In this document: positions 44,140-56,600 of the stretch, piece by piece
How positions within the stretch are numbered: the first letter of the stretch is position 1
Layout of the letters: each line of letters begins with the position of its first letter
Origin: Zingiber officinale
Taxonomy: Eukaryota; Streptophyta; Magnoliopsida; Zingiberales; Zingiberaceae
Length of the DNA stretch: 64,000 nt
Reading direction: 5' to 3'
Assembly (NCBI RefSeq): GCF_018446385.1
Contig: NW_024589854.1
Location: forward strand, 186,001-250,000
The notes under the pieces: model-generated
Database searches by the model: none
What the model was told of the DNA's origin: nothing
What the model saw: the letters and a program-made list of their open reading frames with translations, nothing else
Made by a program: the position numbers and the translations under genes

Positions 44140-47100
44140 TTAATTTAGAAGAGTTGAACCAAGGAGGTCATTGAACAAGCTACTTGTGCCCTCATGAACC
44201 ATGCAGTTGTCAGCCATGGGGCTACCTCCTGTGCTGCTAGACAGTGAAGCAAATGAAGTTTTCTGAAGGACACCTGTTGGTGAGGAATCCATTCGTGTAT
44301 TCGAATCCAAGTCATCTGCCATTAGATGCAGGGACGAAGAGTTCTTTCCTTGATCCTTCGGATTGCAACTAGTGCATTTCAGCACCTCCCCTAAAGGTCC
44401 AGCCATGGAAGCCTCCCAGGAGATTGGTCTACAATTTGGTTGAATTTGGCACGCGTCATTTAGAACCCCTACACTTAGACCCGCATGTCCAAGGTTGTAT
44501 TCTCTTGATAACTTTGGTGGTGAAAGTGCCTGCTTGTTGTTGAAGGAGGAAGATGAAAAATCAGAGCCAGATTTTGGAATAGAGACGGCGTGTTTGGTTC
44601 TATCACACAGTGTTTCTTCAACCTCAGGGCAAGATGCAGGCAAGACTTCAGACTGGGTTTTGGACCAGTCATCAATGATGTGCCGATGGGGACTGGACTG
44701 GAGATGCTGGTCATTGAACATTGAAACGGAAGTAAAACTAATGTTAACAGAAAATGAGCTCCTCATAGTATTAAAAAGTGAATCATTGGAATTGAGACCA
44801 AATGCTCTTCCATGGGAGGTTCCCTCAAGTAGAGTGTGTTGCTTTGCGAAAGGATATAAATTACTAACAGGCCTTTGCTCAACAGGACTCGGCATGGAGA
44901 TGCTTTTTGGATTCTGGGCATAATCATCTTGAACTTCTTTGTTATTCAGCATCCTGCAGATCTCAACAGAACTGCATATTCAAAAGAACGATTTAAAGGC
45001 CGTTTTCAGGAAGCACATTAAGCATTATATAGAATTAAGACAACCACATTATGAATTTCAGAGATCTACAAATAATTGCTTCTGGAATTTAATAGACAAG
45101 GCGATAAAATTACAACCATATCTAGGGGGGAGAGATATCTTAAGCTCAATGCTGGGTGTGAAGGAAGTCTATTTAGTACAACCTACAGAATCCTGACTCA
45201 TGATCAATTTGGATCATGATGTATATCAATATAAGCTTACTCAACAGTGTATAAAGCACAATCAAAACAGCAGTTCTTTCAAATTCCACAACAACTGTCT
45301 TTATAGTACTTAGCCTGTAACTTTTGAAGTTTACACTCAAGAACTAGAATGATTTCTAGCATTCCTTTGCAAGAGTTTACTTAACTTTTTTTCCTTTGAC
45401 ATTTCATAATTTCTTTCTACCATGAACAGGCATGCAAACTAGTATTTCTAGCCAAGGATTGCTATTAGTTTGGTGCAACTTCATGTTGTCCTTTTGATTG
45501 ATCTACAGTAAGATATTCAACAGTAAATATGTTGTAATCAATGAATATCACAGGCTTCCCAAGCTCAGGAACTTGCAAGCAAAATTCAACAAAACAAAGC
45601 AGGCTAAACTGATAGAATGGTGAGAATTTCAAGTGAAAGTTCAATTTTCCTGTATAGTACTAGAAATACTTTTTTGTAAGTGTCATTGATGCTTTCATAT
45701 ATCCATCTTTCAGAAAAAATCGATCAGCCCGACAATTAAAACATATTATGAAACTTAACTGTTTTATTAATCCTTATGGAACCCATTAATTCACAAATTC
45801 TCCCAACAAATATTGTGGTTCAACAAGATCTCTATGCTATAGATTGAAAGCTCAAACCAAACTAATCTCTAAGGTTACTTACTCCTTTAGTTGCACAGGG
45901 GGTGGATCTGTGATGTTTGACTGCAAGGTTTTACTCTGCTGCTGTGAAACTGTGGGAGTACTAGAAGTAGCACCAGGAACAGCTGAGGTCAGTTGAGAAG
46001 ATGTGACGTCAGGCATCACTTTGGCAGTATGGCAACTCTGGCCTTCCACATGCTTTCTTGAACGATGGCGGCTCCGGTTCATGTGTCGCTCACAGTACTT
46101 TTGGTCAGCAACTGCATTCCTAGAGCATCGCCATTTCTTCCCGTCGGTGCGACAGCATCTACCAGGCTCTAGATCAGCATTTCTTGAATAACCTAGATGG
46201 AGAGACCCCCAACCACTTGCAACAATCAGAAAGAAAATGCAACCAAAAATTGTTTTAAAAGGGAGTCAAAAGGAAGGAGTGGGAACAAAGACTTCAGGCA
46301 TTATAGTTACAAATTGGTAAGGCCATCATAGACATGCATAAAATCAAAGAGATCTCCATCTAAGCATCTTGATACTTCAGATTGAAATGGACTTCACATG
46401 GTATCAATGCCACTTCCCGACCTTTTGCTTCTCACCTTAGTGAAATGTGAGAGACAAAGGAAAATGTTAAAGAGAGAAAAGACAAAGTGAGGAGAGGATG
46501 AAACTCCACCCTTTAGTCTCGCATTGTTAAGTGAGGCAATCACGGGCATGCTACTTATGGTCTTGCCATTTTAGATTGAACAGATTCATCTTGGGGCATT
46601 TACAAAATTAACACCAATTTACTATCTAATGCTTATTAGAACTGAATTTGCAACATGCTAGAGTAGAAAGATAAACCTACATATACTTCCAATTTCTTTT
46701 TTATTCATTTTTATCCATAGCAAGCCGTTCATAAAGTATTGTGAAGAAAAAGAAGCATGAAAGATCTTCACAAAGTACATTTATGAATTTGAAAGTTTTC
46801 ATGTACTAAGAAGAGGTTTCAAAGGCATAGATAACCAAAAAGGATTGTGATGTTTATCAAAATGAGCACCTGCAACTCATTTGCCATCAACTAAAAATGT
46901 CAGAGAGCTAATGAAGATCCTAAAACTATAATACTTCCTTGAAGCTAGAAAATGCATGCATCAATATATGTGTTGGCAACAAAATTTCCGCAAGATAAGT
47001 AGATAACCGTTCTTTTTGCTAAATTGAAAGTCCAATAACTACCTGAAGCAAAAGACCCAGCTGACAGGGGGAACCCGGAAGCACTCGGGTTTCTCATTAA

Positions 47101-48069
47101 GGGAACGAGCAGAGTAGCTGGTATGGGTGCATTTGCAAGTAGGTACTTGTAGATCAAGGCCTGGTGTTCTAACTCCAGCCACTGATAAGGAGTGAAGGGT
47201 CCTCTGACCCTCGCCAGAACGCCTTGCATGTTCGCATGTGAGCTTATACCTGAAGTAGGAAGAAAATAAATGTGAGGAAAAAAGCATCCTCAAGATGAAG
47301 CATATCAAATGAGATAGGGGAAAGATAACGAGAAGAGCGAAGGAATTAACAGACGAATAGACACCAAGTTGGAAAAATTAGATCACAAAATATCATTCTT
47401 TTCCACTTTCTTTACCGATCGTTTTAGATGTGTGAGTAGAGGGAAGTAGCAAGGTAAATGGGAAAGAATTATTGGCCTTTCTCCTCGATACACTTCATTT
47501 CGCCTTGCAACTTTCTTTATAAAGGAGCCAACTTTTTCCTTGACAAGACTCGAAATAAAAGGATCAAAAACTTTAGGACAAGACCCCCCCTCCAATCAAT
47601 TATCAACCCCTGATATAGAAAAACCTCCGAAACAAAAACCACCACGGCCGTTACCGTACTAGCATGAGTTACCTGCGTTCCTAGGGATGTAACATTGCGC
47701 AGAAGAAGTCGATGAGGGTTGGTCGTAGTAAGGCAAAGTTCCATCAGCACCGACCACCATCTCACTCTTGGACCTCGACGAGAAACTGAGCATTTGACCT
47801 CCATAGGGAAATAGGGGGCAGGAGTTGGTTTTAAGGAGGAAAGGAGTCACCTTTGGGGGTGCTGCGGCCAATGCCTCAGGCCCGGCCTTGACCGACCTCC
47901 GATCATAGTCGTCGTGTTCCATGAGTCTCTCGTGCTTCTGCAGAACGGATCCAAAGGGAACACTTGGGCTGCTGACTTCGATGTCCGGAAGCAAGGATGA
48001 GCAGGACAGGAGGCCACCAACAACAGTTTCAGAAGAGACACCCATGCCAATAGCCTCGTTAAAGTCCAT
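44140..48069 (-). CDS. GRF: Growth-regulating factor (QLQ and WRC domains)
   Basis: Four minus-strand exons (48069-47673, 47249-47043, 46192-45883, 44953-44140) join in phase to 575 residues. The QLQ domain (about 150-186) contains [19 protein letters not shown], the surface that binds GIF/AN3 coactivators. The WRC domain (about 208-250) has the zinc-binding spacing C214-X9-C224-X10-C235-X2-H238 and basic nuclear-localisation residues (RSRHRSRKH). The long C-terminus carries the AGPLGEVL motif (GGPL type) and an IDDWSKT segment like the family's DDW motif. GRFs are transcription factors promoting cell proliferation in leaves and meristems. The long tail and GGPL motif place it with the larger GRF1/2-like members. 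A miR396 target site lies in exon 3. Exon 1 carries a long N-terminal extension before QLQ, as in that subgroup. Confidence 0.95.
46044..46064 (-). promoter_or_regulatory. miR396 target site in GRF mRNA
   Basis: The mRNA-sense sequence CGTTCAAGAAAGCATGTGGA (plus A) pairs with miR396 (UUCCACAGCUUUCUUGAACUG) along nearly its whole length, with the single-base bulge characteristic of GRF targets. The bulged base is A, where the usual GRF site has C. As a result the encoded RSRKPVE motif reads RSRKHVE. Confidence 0.85.
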
Positions 48070-49348
48070 TGTCCCTTCCGTGACTACCTAAGCCTGCAAC
48101 TAGATGAAAGGGGAGGCCATGTGCTCACGAGAGGAGGCGGAGGAGGCGGAGGGGAAGGGGGAAGGAAGCATTTTTGGGGAAGGGATGGAGCGAGGATATT
48201 TATGGAACGACTATAAGAGTTGTGGAGATACTCACTTAATGGGTGGACTTTTAGCCAGGGAGTTGAGTGAAACTATGGATTTTGGTTTATCATTCCCTTA
48301 CGGTGGATTTTTTTTGGATGGGTGAGGTAAATAGTAATAAAGAGTTTTTACATACAACACCTTTCTCTTTTCATTTTCAAAAGAACACCCTTAATAATAA
48401 GGATACCATGGCTCCAACTCTGCTAATTTATTTATCAATAAGAATAACTTAATTTATAAAACATTAATAACTTTTATTATATTGTATAATTGACTTCTTA
48501 AAAATTCACACCATATAAAATTATACTTTTAAAATATACTATTAAAATTTAAGTTACTTTAAATAGTTTTCTTAACCCTAATAATAGCATTGATTTATAA
48601 AATACTTAACTCTATAAACAATTGATAAAACTATCTATGGAACTAAGTAACTATGACCACTTTATAATACTATCCTAAACTTAAACAAATATAATTTCTA
48701 ATAAAAGCAACAACATAATAATTATACCCCAAAATGGGTACAATAATTGAGTCTTTAAAAAGATAATTAAGATATTTAAGATTTAAATTTATATAATTAT
48801 ATTATACTAGAATTTGTTCCTCCAACAAAAAATAAAGTCAAGAATATTAGTCGTCTAGATGGATCTTTATGAGCACTTATTTATCTTGTGATCATTGATT
48901 TAAATATACGATGTCAACTAAAAATAATAACATAACTATAGTTTCTATAAATTAATATAGTTGTTACAATAAAACTAGGGTCAACAACACATGTGGCAAA
49001 GGTAATTCGCTCATCCTCAACGTCCTCACCAATCTGTCCCTAAGTCAACACGGAGAAAGTAAATTACAGATGACTACTAACTATTAGTGTAGGTGACAAG
49101 ATATGAGGGGAAGGCATACTTGGACACATTGAGTTTCGATCCCAAAATCTTATATAGTAATATGTCTTAATTATCACACCGTTATGAGAGGACTAGGGTT
49201 AACAGCACAAGAATTATAACGAATTCAAATTAAATGGAAATGTTTCTAAATTTATCGTATTTGTGAAATTGACATCATTTTCATTCGATTTTGGACGCTG
49301 AGGATTTAAGTGGGATTTTTCCGGGAAAGTTGCGAAAAAATAAAAATA
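48070..49348. other. Shared upstream region of divergent GRF and PPR genes
   Basis: The two genes face away from each other across 1.28 kb. Next to GRF there is a GGAGGCGGAGG-type tract (48,121-48,165) that forms a CT-rich GRF 5' leader, and a TATA-like ATAAATAT on the minus strand at about 48,196-48,203. The middle (48,450-49,000) is AT-rich with no gene or repeat that I recognise. Confidence 0.45.
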
Positions 49349-51223
49349 ATGCAGAGGATCTTGTCGAGGTGTCGCCGGAGAAATTTCCCCGGAACCCTCT
49401 CTTCGACGCATCGCCTCACCTTCCGGCGCGACGTCAGCTCCTCAGCGGAGGGCGGCGTCGACAGCTTCTCTGCGGACGTCGAGAGGACCTACCGCATCCT
49501 CCGCAAGTTCCATTCGCGGCCGCCCAAGCTTGCCCTCGCCCTCCGTGACTCCGGCGTTGAACTCCGCCCGGGCCTAGTTGAGCGCGTCATCTCCCGATGC
49601 GGCGACGCCGGTACCCTCGCCTTCCGATACTTCTCCTGGGCCTCCCGTCACCCGGATCACCACCCGTCCCCCGCCGCTCACCGCGCCATGGTCCGCGTCC
49701 TCTCCAAGATGCGCCATTTCGGCCCCGCCTGGGCCCTCGTCGATGAAATACGGCGCGAGACCCCCGACCTCCTTACTCCCGACCTCTTCATTGGTCTCAT
49801 CCGCCGCTTCGCTGCCGCCCGCATGGTGGCCAAGGCCGTCGAGGTGCTCGATGAAATGCCTAAGTACGGTTGCGAGGCCGATGAGCATGTATTTGGCTGC
49901 CTCTTGGACGCCCTCTGCAAGAAAGGCAGTGTTAAAGAAGCTGCTTCGCTCTTCCAAGACATGAAGGAGCAGTTCCCTCCCAACCTGAAGCACTTCACCT
50001 CGCTCCTCTACGGTTGGTGCAAGCTGGGGAAGCTCATGGAGGCTAAATTTGTGTTGGTTCAGATGAAAGATGCCGGATTCGAGCCCGATGTCGTTGTTTT
50101 CAACACTTTGCTCGGTGGCTTTGCCGCCGCGGGTAAGATGGAGGATGGCTATGAGCTTCTGAAAGAGATGAGGCGTAGAGGGTGTGAACCAACTGTTGTT
50201 TCATACACCACCTTGATCCAGGCGCTTTGCTCAAGAGACAGAATGGACGAGGCTATGCTAATGTTTGTGGAAATGAGGCGTAATGGTTGTGCTGCTGATG
50301 CCGTGACATATTCGACTCTCATTAGTGGATTTTGTAAGTCAGGAAAACTCGATCGAGGTTATGAGTTCCTCGATGCAATGGTTGAGCAAGGATTGAGGCC
50401 TGATCCAAGTGCTTACTTCCACTTTTTTGCTTCATATGAGAAGAAGGACAAATTGGAGGAGTGTTTGGAGCTCATGAGCAAAATGTCAAAGAGTGGCTGT
50501 CTTCCTGATTTATCCATCTATAACATTGTTATAAGATTGATCTGCAAGCTTGGGGAGCTCAAACAAGCCATAACTATCTGGAACGAAATGGAAGCTAGTG
50601 GGCTCAGTCCTGGACTTGATACATTTGTGATAATGGTACATGGTTTTGTCGAGCAAGGATCATTAATTGAGGCATGCACATACTTCAAAGATATGGTCGG
50701 ACGAGGTCTCTTTACCACACCTCAGTATGGCATCTTAAAAGATTTGTTGAATGCGCTATTAAGAGATGAGAAGCTTGAATTAGCTAAGGAGGTTTGGAGT
50801 TGCATATTGAACAATGGTTGTGAGTTAAATGTTTATGCTTGGACTATATGGATTCATGCTTTGCTCTCAAGAAAGCATGTAAAAGAGGCAAGCTTTTACT
50901 GTTTGAATATGCTTGATGCCGGGTTGATGCCGCAACCAAGCACATTTGCAAAGCTCATGAAAGGTTTGAAAAAACTATACAATAGGTTGATTGCTGCTGA
51001 GATAACAGAGAGAGTGAGGAAAATGGCTGAGGAAATGCACATTACTTTCAAAATGTATAAGAGACGAGGGGTGAGAGACCTTGAAGAGAAGGCAAAAGCA
51101 CAGGCTAAGGCAAAGAGAAAAAGAAAAAAGGAGAAGAGTCATGGACGAAGATTCAATCACCAACACTCTAGGAATCCTTCTAATCAAGTAGATCCTTTCG
51201 ATGAAGAAACCTATATTCCTTGA
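49349..51223 (+). CDS. P-class pentatricopeptide repeat protein with basic tail
   Basis: An intronless frame of 624 residues starts at the first ATG (MQRILSRCRRRNFPG); the frame is open slightly further upstream but has no ATG there. The Arg/Ser-rich start suggests mitochondrial import. The leader contains LAFRYFSWASRHPDHHPS, typical of one PPR subgroup. About 11-12 PPR motifs follow (for example TVVSYTTLIQALCSRDRMDE). The protein ends in RRGVRDLEEKAKAQAKAKRK and a further Lys/Arg-rich stretch. Arabidopsis At5g65820 and At3g49730 have the same layout and a similar RRG..DLEEKAK tail. The role is presumably organellar RNA binding; the target is unknown. A marked GC-rich 5' third gives way to AT-rich sequence. 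Confidence 0.92.
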   Translation: MQRILSRCRRRNFPGTLSSTHRLTFRRDVSSSAEGGVDSFSADVERTYRILRKFHSRPPKLALALRDSGVELRPGLVERVISRCGDAGTLAFRYFSWASRHPDHHPSPAAHRAMVRVLSKMRHFGPAWALVDEIRRETPDLLTPDLFIGLIRRFAAARMVAKAVEVLDEMPKYGCEADEHVFGCLLDALCKKGSVKEAASLFQDMKEQFPPNLKHFTSLLYGWCKLGKLMEAKFVLVQMKDAGFEPDVVVFNTLLGGFAAAGKMEDGYELLKEMRRRGCEPTVVSYTTLIQALCSRDRMDEAMLMFVEMRRNGCAADAVTYSTLISGFCKSGKLDRGYEFLDAMVEQGLRPDPSAYFHFFASYEKKDKLEECLELMSKMSKSGCLPDLSIYNIVIRLICKLGELKQAITIWNEMEASGLSPGLDTFVIMVHGFVEQGSLIEACTYFKDMVGRGLFTTPQYGILKDLLNALLRDEKLELAKEVWSCILNNGCELNVYAWTIWIHALLSRKHVKEASFYCLNMLDAGLMPQPSTFAKLMKGLKKLYNRLIAAEITERVRKMAEEMHITFKMYKRRGVRDLEEKAKAQAKAKRKRKKEKSHGRRFNHQHSRNPSNQVDPFDEETYIP

Positions 51224-52541
51224 TCCAAAAGAGTCTCAAATATAATTGCTACTGGATTTTTGCTTGCAGAATTACTATTGTCCTCTTGGATTTCATGTCA
51301 TTTTCATAGTTTCTAGCCGCCTTCATCGGGCACACATTGTGTCCTGCTTAACACCATGGAGGTCTTCTCCCCTTCAATGAAGTTGGAAGGCGAATAAGTT
51401 ACATGCTTCCGACATTCTCAAATTGTGGATCAGTAGATCTGAGTCTCAATGCTTCAGAATTTCCTCAGTATTGTCACCACCTGTTCTGTAGTGGGATCTT
51501 GATTTAAAGACAAAAAGGATATTGGCCACTCAATTGTTCGAGTCCCTTGCAATGCTCGGTTAATTTAATTTCCAAGAAGTGGAGATCATTCTTGTTAGTA
51601 TTCTCGATGCAAGACCAAGCAGAGTTTGTGATATTGGTCAAATAATATTGGTGTATGGGACAATCTGGCCTTTTAAAAATTACTCAATAACTCCATCGAT
51701 TGGCTCAATGTTGTTCTCAGTCGATATCATTTGGAGCTGATGGCAGCTGGGACATATAGGGAGTTTTTCCTATTCAAGAAAAAATCAAACCATGTTTCTT
51801 CTTCTTTCCTCGTTAATGAACCATTTATGTTTAGCCTTAGCTAATTGTGATAACAGGCTAGAGCAGTGTAAATATGATATGTTTTGCCTTTAACAATTAG
51901 AATTAGCTTACTTCCCACGAGCAGAACCAGCCAGGGAATTAACCCTCCTCTCTCAACCCACTTCGGATCACCTCCAGCCATTTTGATGAGCAACTTCAAG
52001 CAGCTGGATGTTTTCTGGTCATGGCCTAGCTTCTGTCGTCATGCATGTTAACTTGATGATGAGACTATTGACAGCTAGATTTAATGCTCAATAGGCAGTA
52101 GATCACTTTTTTCAAAACACAGAAACCAACTGCCAAAATAGTACAGAATCAATCTATAATTAAGAAACTGGGTTGAATCAGATCAGACACAATTCACTCA
52201 GAGAAACTAAGCATTGGGAGACACTGGATTATCCGCGAAGCTAAAAAGCACTGGCCTAATATAATTAGGCAAGACAAGTTTCAAACAAACAGACTTTGAG
52301 TGATTAGAGTGTTATTTTCCACACGCCAAGCTGCTGAGAACTTGCAGCAAGCTGAACTATTCATATAACAAAACAAGAACACGTAATTTAGAATAAGATG
52401 GATAAAGAATAAAAAGGAATTCCTTTTTGATTTGAACCAGAAAATAATTATTGGATACAAGCAATTTGCACGAAAATTTACTAGCATATAATGCTTCTTA
52501 TTGCATAAGGGAGATTAACAACAATCTGGGGCTGGAGGTCA
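51224..52541. other. Spacer between PPR gene and orphan exon
   Basis: The start is probably the PPR 3' UTR. No gene, RNA or repeat is recognised in the rest. Confidence 0.5.
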
Positions 52542-52712
52542 TCACATCTGACCAAAATTGACCAAATCACCAACAGCAACTTCGATGTTCTTGAATGATA
52601 TGTAACAATCTCCAGATACAACAGGGCTTCCACGAAGTGCCTTGCCATCTCTATATAAATGAGACAATGAAGAACAATACATCACAGAAACGCCAATCAT
52701 GTGTTCACATTC
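52542..52712 (-). pseudogene. Orphan terminal exon or gene fragment, unidentified
   Basis: On the minus strand a frame open from a TTTACAG acceptor (52,712) runs 56 codons to a TGA. Its second half has the balanced composition of real protein: DGKALRGSPVVSGD, then SFKNIEVAVGDLVNFG. A second possible acceptor (TTTATATAG, exon from 52,650) would keep only this part. I do not recognise the family. No upstream exon could be found in the 0.9 kb before the last exon of the sucrose transporter, so it may be a captured or relic exon, or the end of a gene I failed to assemble. Confidence 0.3.
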
Positions 52713-53641
52713 CTGTAAATTACCAAACGTTTATCAGTTGTCATAATCAACGAAAACAAAGCAAACGAATCAAATGATCGGATCAAAGAAAACACTAGTC
52801 TTATCTTGTTGGGAATAAAGATCATTACTTGAAGAAAACACATGCAATCATGCATGCAAAATCCAGCAGATGGATATTTGATTTTAGAAAGGATTTTTTG
52901 GATGTATGGTTGAGCATACTGGAACATTTAGTTTGGTGTAAAATCCATCATTCTATATTTTACCATAGATTTTTCCAGATGACTTCAATTGCTAAAAATC
53001 TCAGGACAAAACATGGAAAAGAAAAGGTAATTTTGGACAGAATGGGTTCATCTTAAACTCGAAGTAGGACCAAGTGCACCATTTCTTGTGATGTGACCTA
53101 ATTGTCTTGTTATCTAACCTTCTCAGTCCTCTTTTTTTACCATAAAAATATATGGACTCATTATTAACATAAGCCTTTTCATGAATAGTAAGAACAAAAC
53201 ATACATTTCTGGATTCAGAAAACAAGACTAGCGTTATAAGACATTCAGTGTTTGAACCCGAAACAGCACTACATAATATATATTTCACATGGACTAATTC
53301 CTTGGGGATGAGAATGTAACTTAGCGCAACATACATTTGACATGAATGAAGGTTGACGATATGGATTTCTTCCTTTGATCTCTAGCCGAGACTATTGGTA
53401 ACACTTAGGTCATTTAAATTGCTTTTAAGCAAGAAATTTTTTTATTAGTTTCTCTATCCAATAATTAATCATCTTACTTTTAGTTTCTGTTCTTTCAAAC
53501 GAGTTAACTGCAATAAACAACTTTAAATAGAAAACTAGAAAAGATCACATTAAGTTGGAGAAACAGCATATATGCAGGTAAATTCTGTGTGCAGCAGCTA
53601 TCACTTTGCAATTTAGATGGAGCTGTTAAAAATAGAAATAC
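52713..53641. other. Spacer downstream of the sucrose transporter
   Basis: Contains the likely 3' UTR of the minus-strand transporter next to 53,641. Short open frames on both strands show no recognisable product. Confidence 0.45.
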
Positions 53642-56600
53642 TTATCTCTGAACTCTTCGAAGAGTTGTGGTACGAGTAGTGATGGATCGAGGAGGTAGAC
53701 CAACAATTGCCACAAGTCCACTAGCAAAAGCTGCAATTGCTCCTACAGCAAAAGCTGGTGAATTGCTGCCTCCAAATAACTGATCCAAAGGCCCACTTCC
53801 CACAGACACAACCATCTGATAGAGGACAATTTGTAAGTACACATCAAACATAAAAATAAATTTTATATATGATTAATTAATTAATCTAGCACAATATTTA
53901 CACTTTGTTCCAAAATATAATCACAACCTTTAAAAATTTTCATAGCTGCTACAATGTACTCTTTTCTAAATACAGAACGCTGAGTTTCCATCTTCTAATG
54001 GTTAAAATGAAGTGATGTCAACAAACAAATTGCACACATCAATATAGGATCCGGGAAACATAAAAAATTCTCATAGCATTACCAAACAAATCCACTTTTA
54101 AATAGCCATATTTGATTTTTGATATGCATGATGACCTGTTCTAATATCATATCAGTGCCATGTCATTGTTTTAATTGTCTGTTGATAGAAATTTAAATGT
54201 TATATTTGAAGAAAAAAAAGTGTCTTTAGAGTACGTTGTGCTACATATGAAATTTTTTAAAAGTTACCTACATTTAAAACAAGTTGTAAAAATTGTGGTA
54301 CATTAATTAATTAATTTCTTGCCTTTCAAAAAAAGTATTGTATTAATGAAAGTGATAAGAGATGAGCATAAGAAGATATACTTCTAGTTTTACCTATTAT
54401 CTTGTTGATATAACAATTTTCAACTAAGATCAACCAAAATAATCAATTACTTGTAGATTTTCTTAAAAACAAATAATTGAGCTTTTCAGGATGAGGTTAT
54501 TAAAATCCAAGAGGGAGCTCAATCCAACTCAAAATGATAAGGCGCCTTAGGTAGGGGAACATTTTTGATACTTGGTACATTTTAAGAACCCTAATTTTGA
54601 GATGTGGGATTAAAGGTAGAGTTTAATGCTCTCTTCTTACATTCAACCTTTTTTAACATAACTTATAAGAGGTCCAAGATTATTTTTAGAAGTGAGGGTC
54701 TGGCTCTAATACCATATTAAATTACAAAAGGTTCCCAATTAAACTCAAAATGCCAAGGCAGTGAGAGATCTCTTGGTATTTAAGCATATTTTAAGAATCC
54801 TCATCTTGGCATTTGGGACTTAGGTTGTATTTCCCAAAAGAGAAAGAAAGCAAGACAATTATAAGACGATAGAAAGGTTTATCCAACAATTTTTTTTCTT
54901 TCATTTGTTTCCGTTGGCAAGAAATGAGGGAGGGGAGGAAAAGACTAGAGAAGTCCTTCCCCAATTTTCCTCTATTAAATTATCTGATTTGATTGGAAAG
55001 TTAACTCTTGCTTGCAATGTATCTTTGTTGCACAAAGAGAGGGGCAACACCTCTCAACCTCTAAATCGCGGAAGAAGAGGAAGAGAGAAAAGAGATTGCA
55101 CGGAGCAACAAGACAAAGATGCACAAAAGGAGCAAACACGTGGAAGAAGAAGAAGAAGAAGAAGAGAAAGAAGAAGAGTTACCGTGGTTCGACGACGTGC
55201 CTACTCCACAAAAAGACCGAAGCTTTATTAGAATTCTCTCTACACAAGAGAATCACATCTAATGATTCTTGTGTTTTGTTGTTATACAATGGGTTTACAA
55301 TGATCCCTATAAATACTGCTAAACCCCCGACCCAGTAAAAACATAGCATAATTTGTTACGAAAAACATAACAAAATTCTGTTATATAAAATTTTAACAGA
55401 ATTTTATTACGAAAAATCTTAATAGATTTTTCTTCCGACATCCCTCATTTTAACCTTCATCCAAATATGAGTCACTCGTCAACAATCTCCACCTTGGCGA
55501 ATATTCACCCCTTCGAAGAATACGAATATCTGGACAAAACTCCATCTGGATCACAGCTTCCTTCCTCTAGCATCTAAAAATATGGATCAAGTTCAAGTAA
55601 TGCTTAAACTTCTCTGTGGTCACTCGCTTTGTCAGCATATCTGCAACATTGTCTGCAGTGTGAACCTTCTCAAGTTGAATTTCCCCGGAAGCAATCAACT
55701 CTCTAATCTTGTGAAACCTCACATCAATGTGTTTGGTTCTCGCATGATACACCTGATTCTTCGCCAAATAGATAGCACTCTGACTATCGCATAACAACTT
55801 GACTCCACTTTGCTGAACACCCAGTTCTCTGACCAACCCTGTAAGCCATAAAGCTTCCTTCACTGCTTCAGCTGCTGCCATGTACTCGGATTCCGTAGTA
55901 GACAATGCAACAATAGATTGTATCATAGATTTCCAACAAATAGGTCCTCCTGCCACAGTGAATACGTATCCTGTAGTAGACCTCCTGTTATTTAAATCTC
56001 CTGCATAGTCTGCATCTACGTACCCAGCAACTAAAGGATCTTCTGGTTGTCTCATCAACATGATGTCATAATCAGTTGTATTTCTCAAGTATCTGAAAAT
56101 CCATTTCACTGCATCCCAATGTGGTCAACCAGAATTTAAGAGAAACTTGCTTACCATACTAACTGCTTGCGCCAAATCTGATCTCGTGCAAACCATGACA
56201 TACATCAGACAACCAACTGCACTGGCATAAGAAACCTTTGACATTTCTTGGATCTCGTCATCCGTCTTTGGACACTGTGTACTGAATAACTTGAAGTGAT
56301 GCGCCAGGGGTGTGTTCACCGACTTTGCATTCTTCATGTTGAACCTATCCAGCACCTTCTCCATATAACTACGTTGAGACAATCATAATCTCCCTGCAGC
56401 TCTATTCCTGTGAATCTCCATCCCAAGAATCTTCTTGGCCTCTCCCAAATCTTTCATGTCAAATTCCTTGCTCAGTAGCCTCTTCAATTTGTCAACTTCT
56501 CTCATCTTTTTCGCAACAATGAGCATGTCATCTACATATAGTAGTAAGAAAATCAGTGATTCATCTTCAAAGCCCTTCACATATATGCAACAATCATACT

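Noticed and set aside
49310-49348. Upstream extension of the second PPR frame
   Set aside because: The frame is open but contains no ATG before 49,349, and the ATG-started protein already has a plausible organelle presequence.
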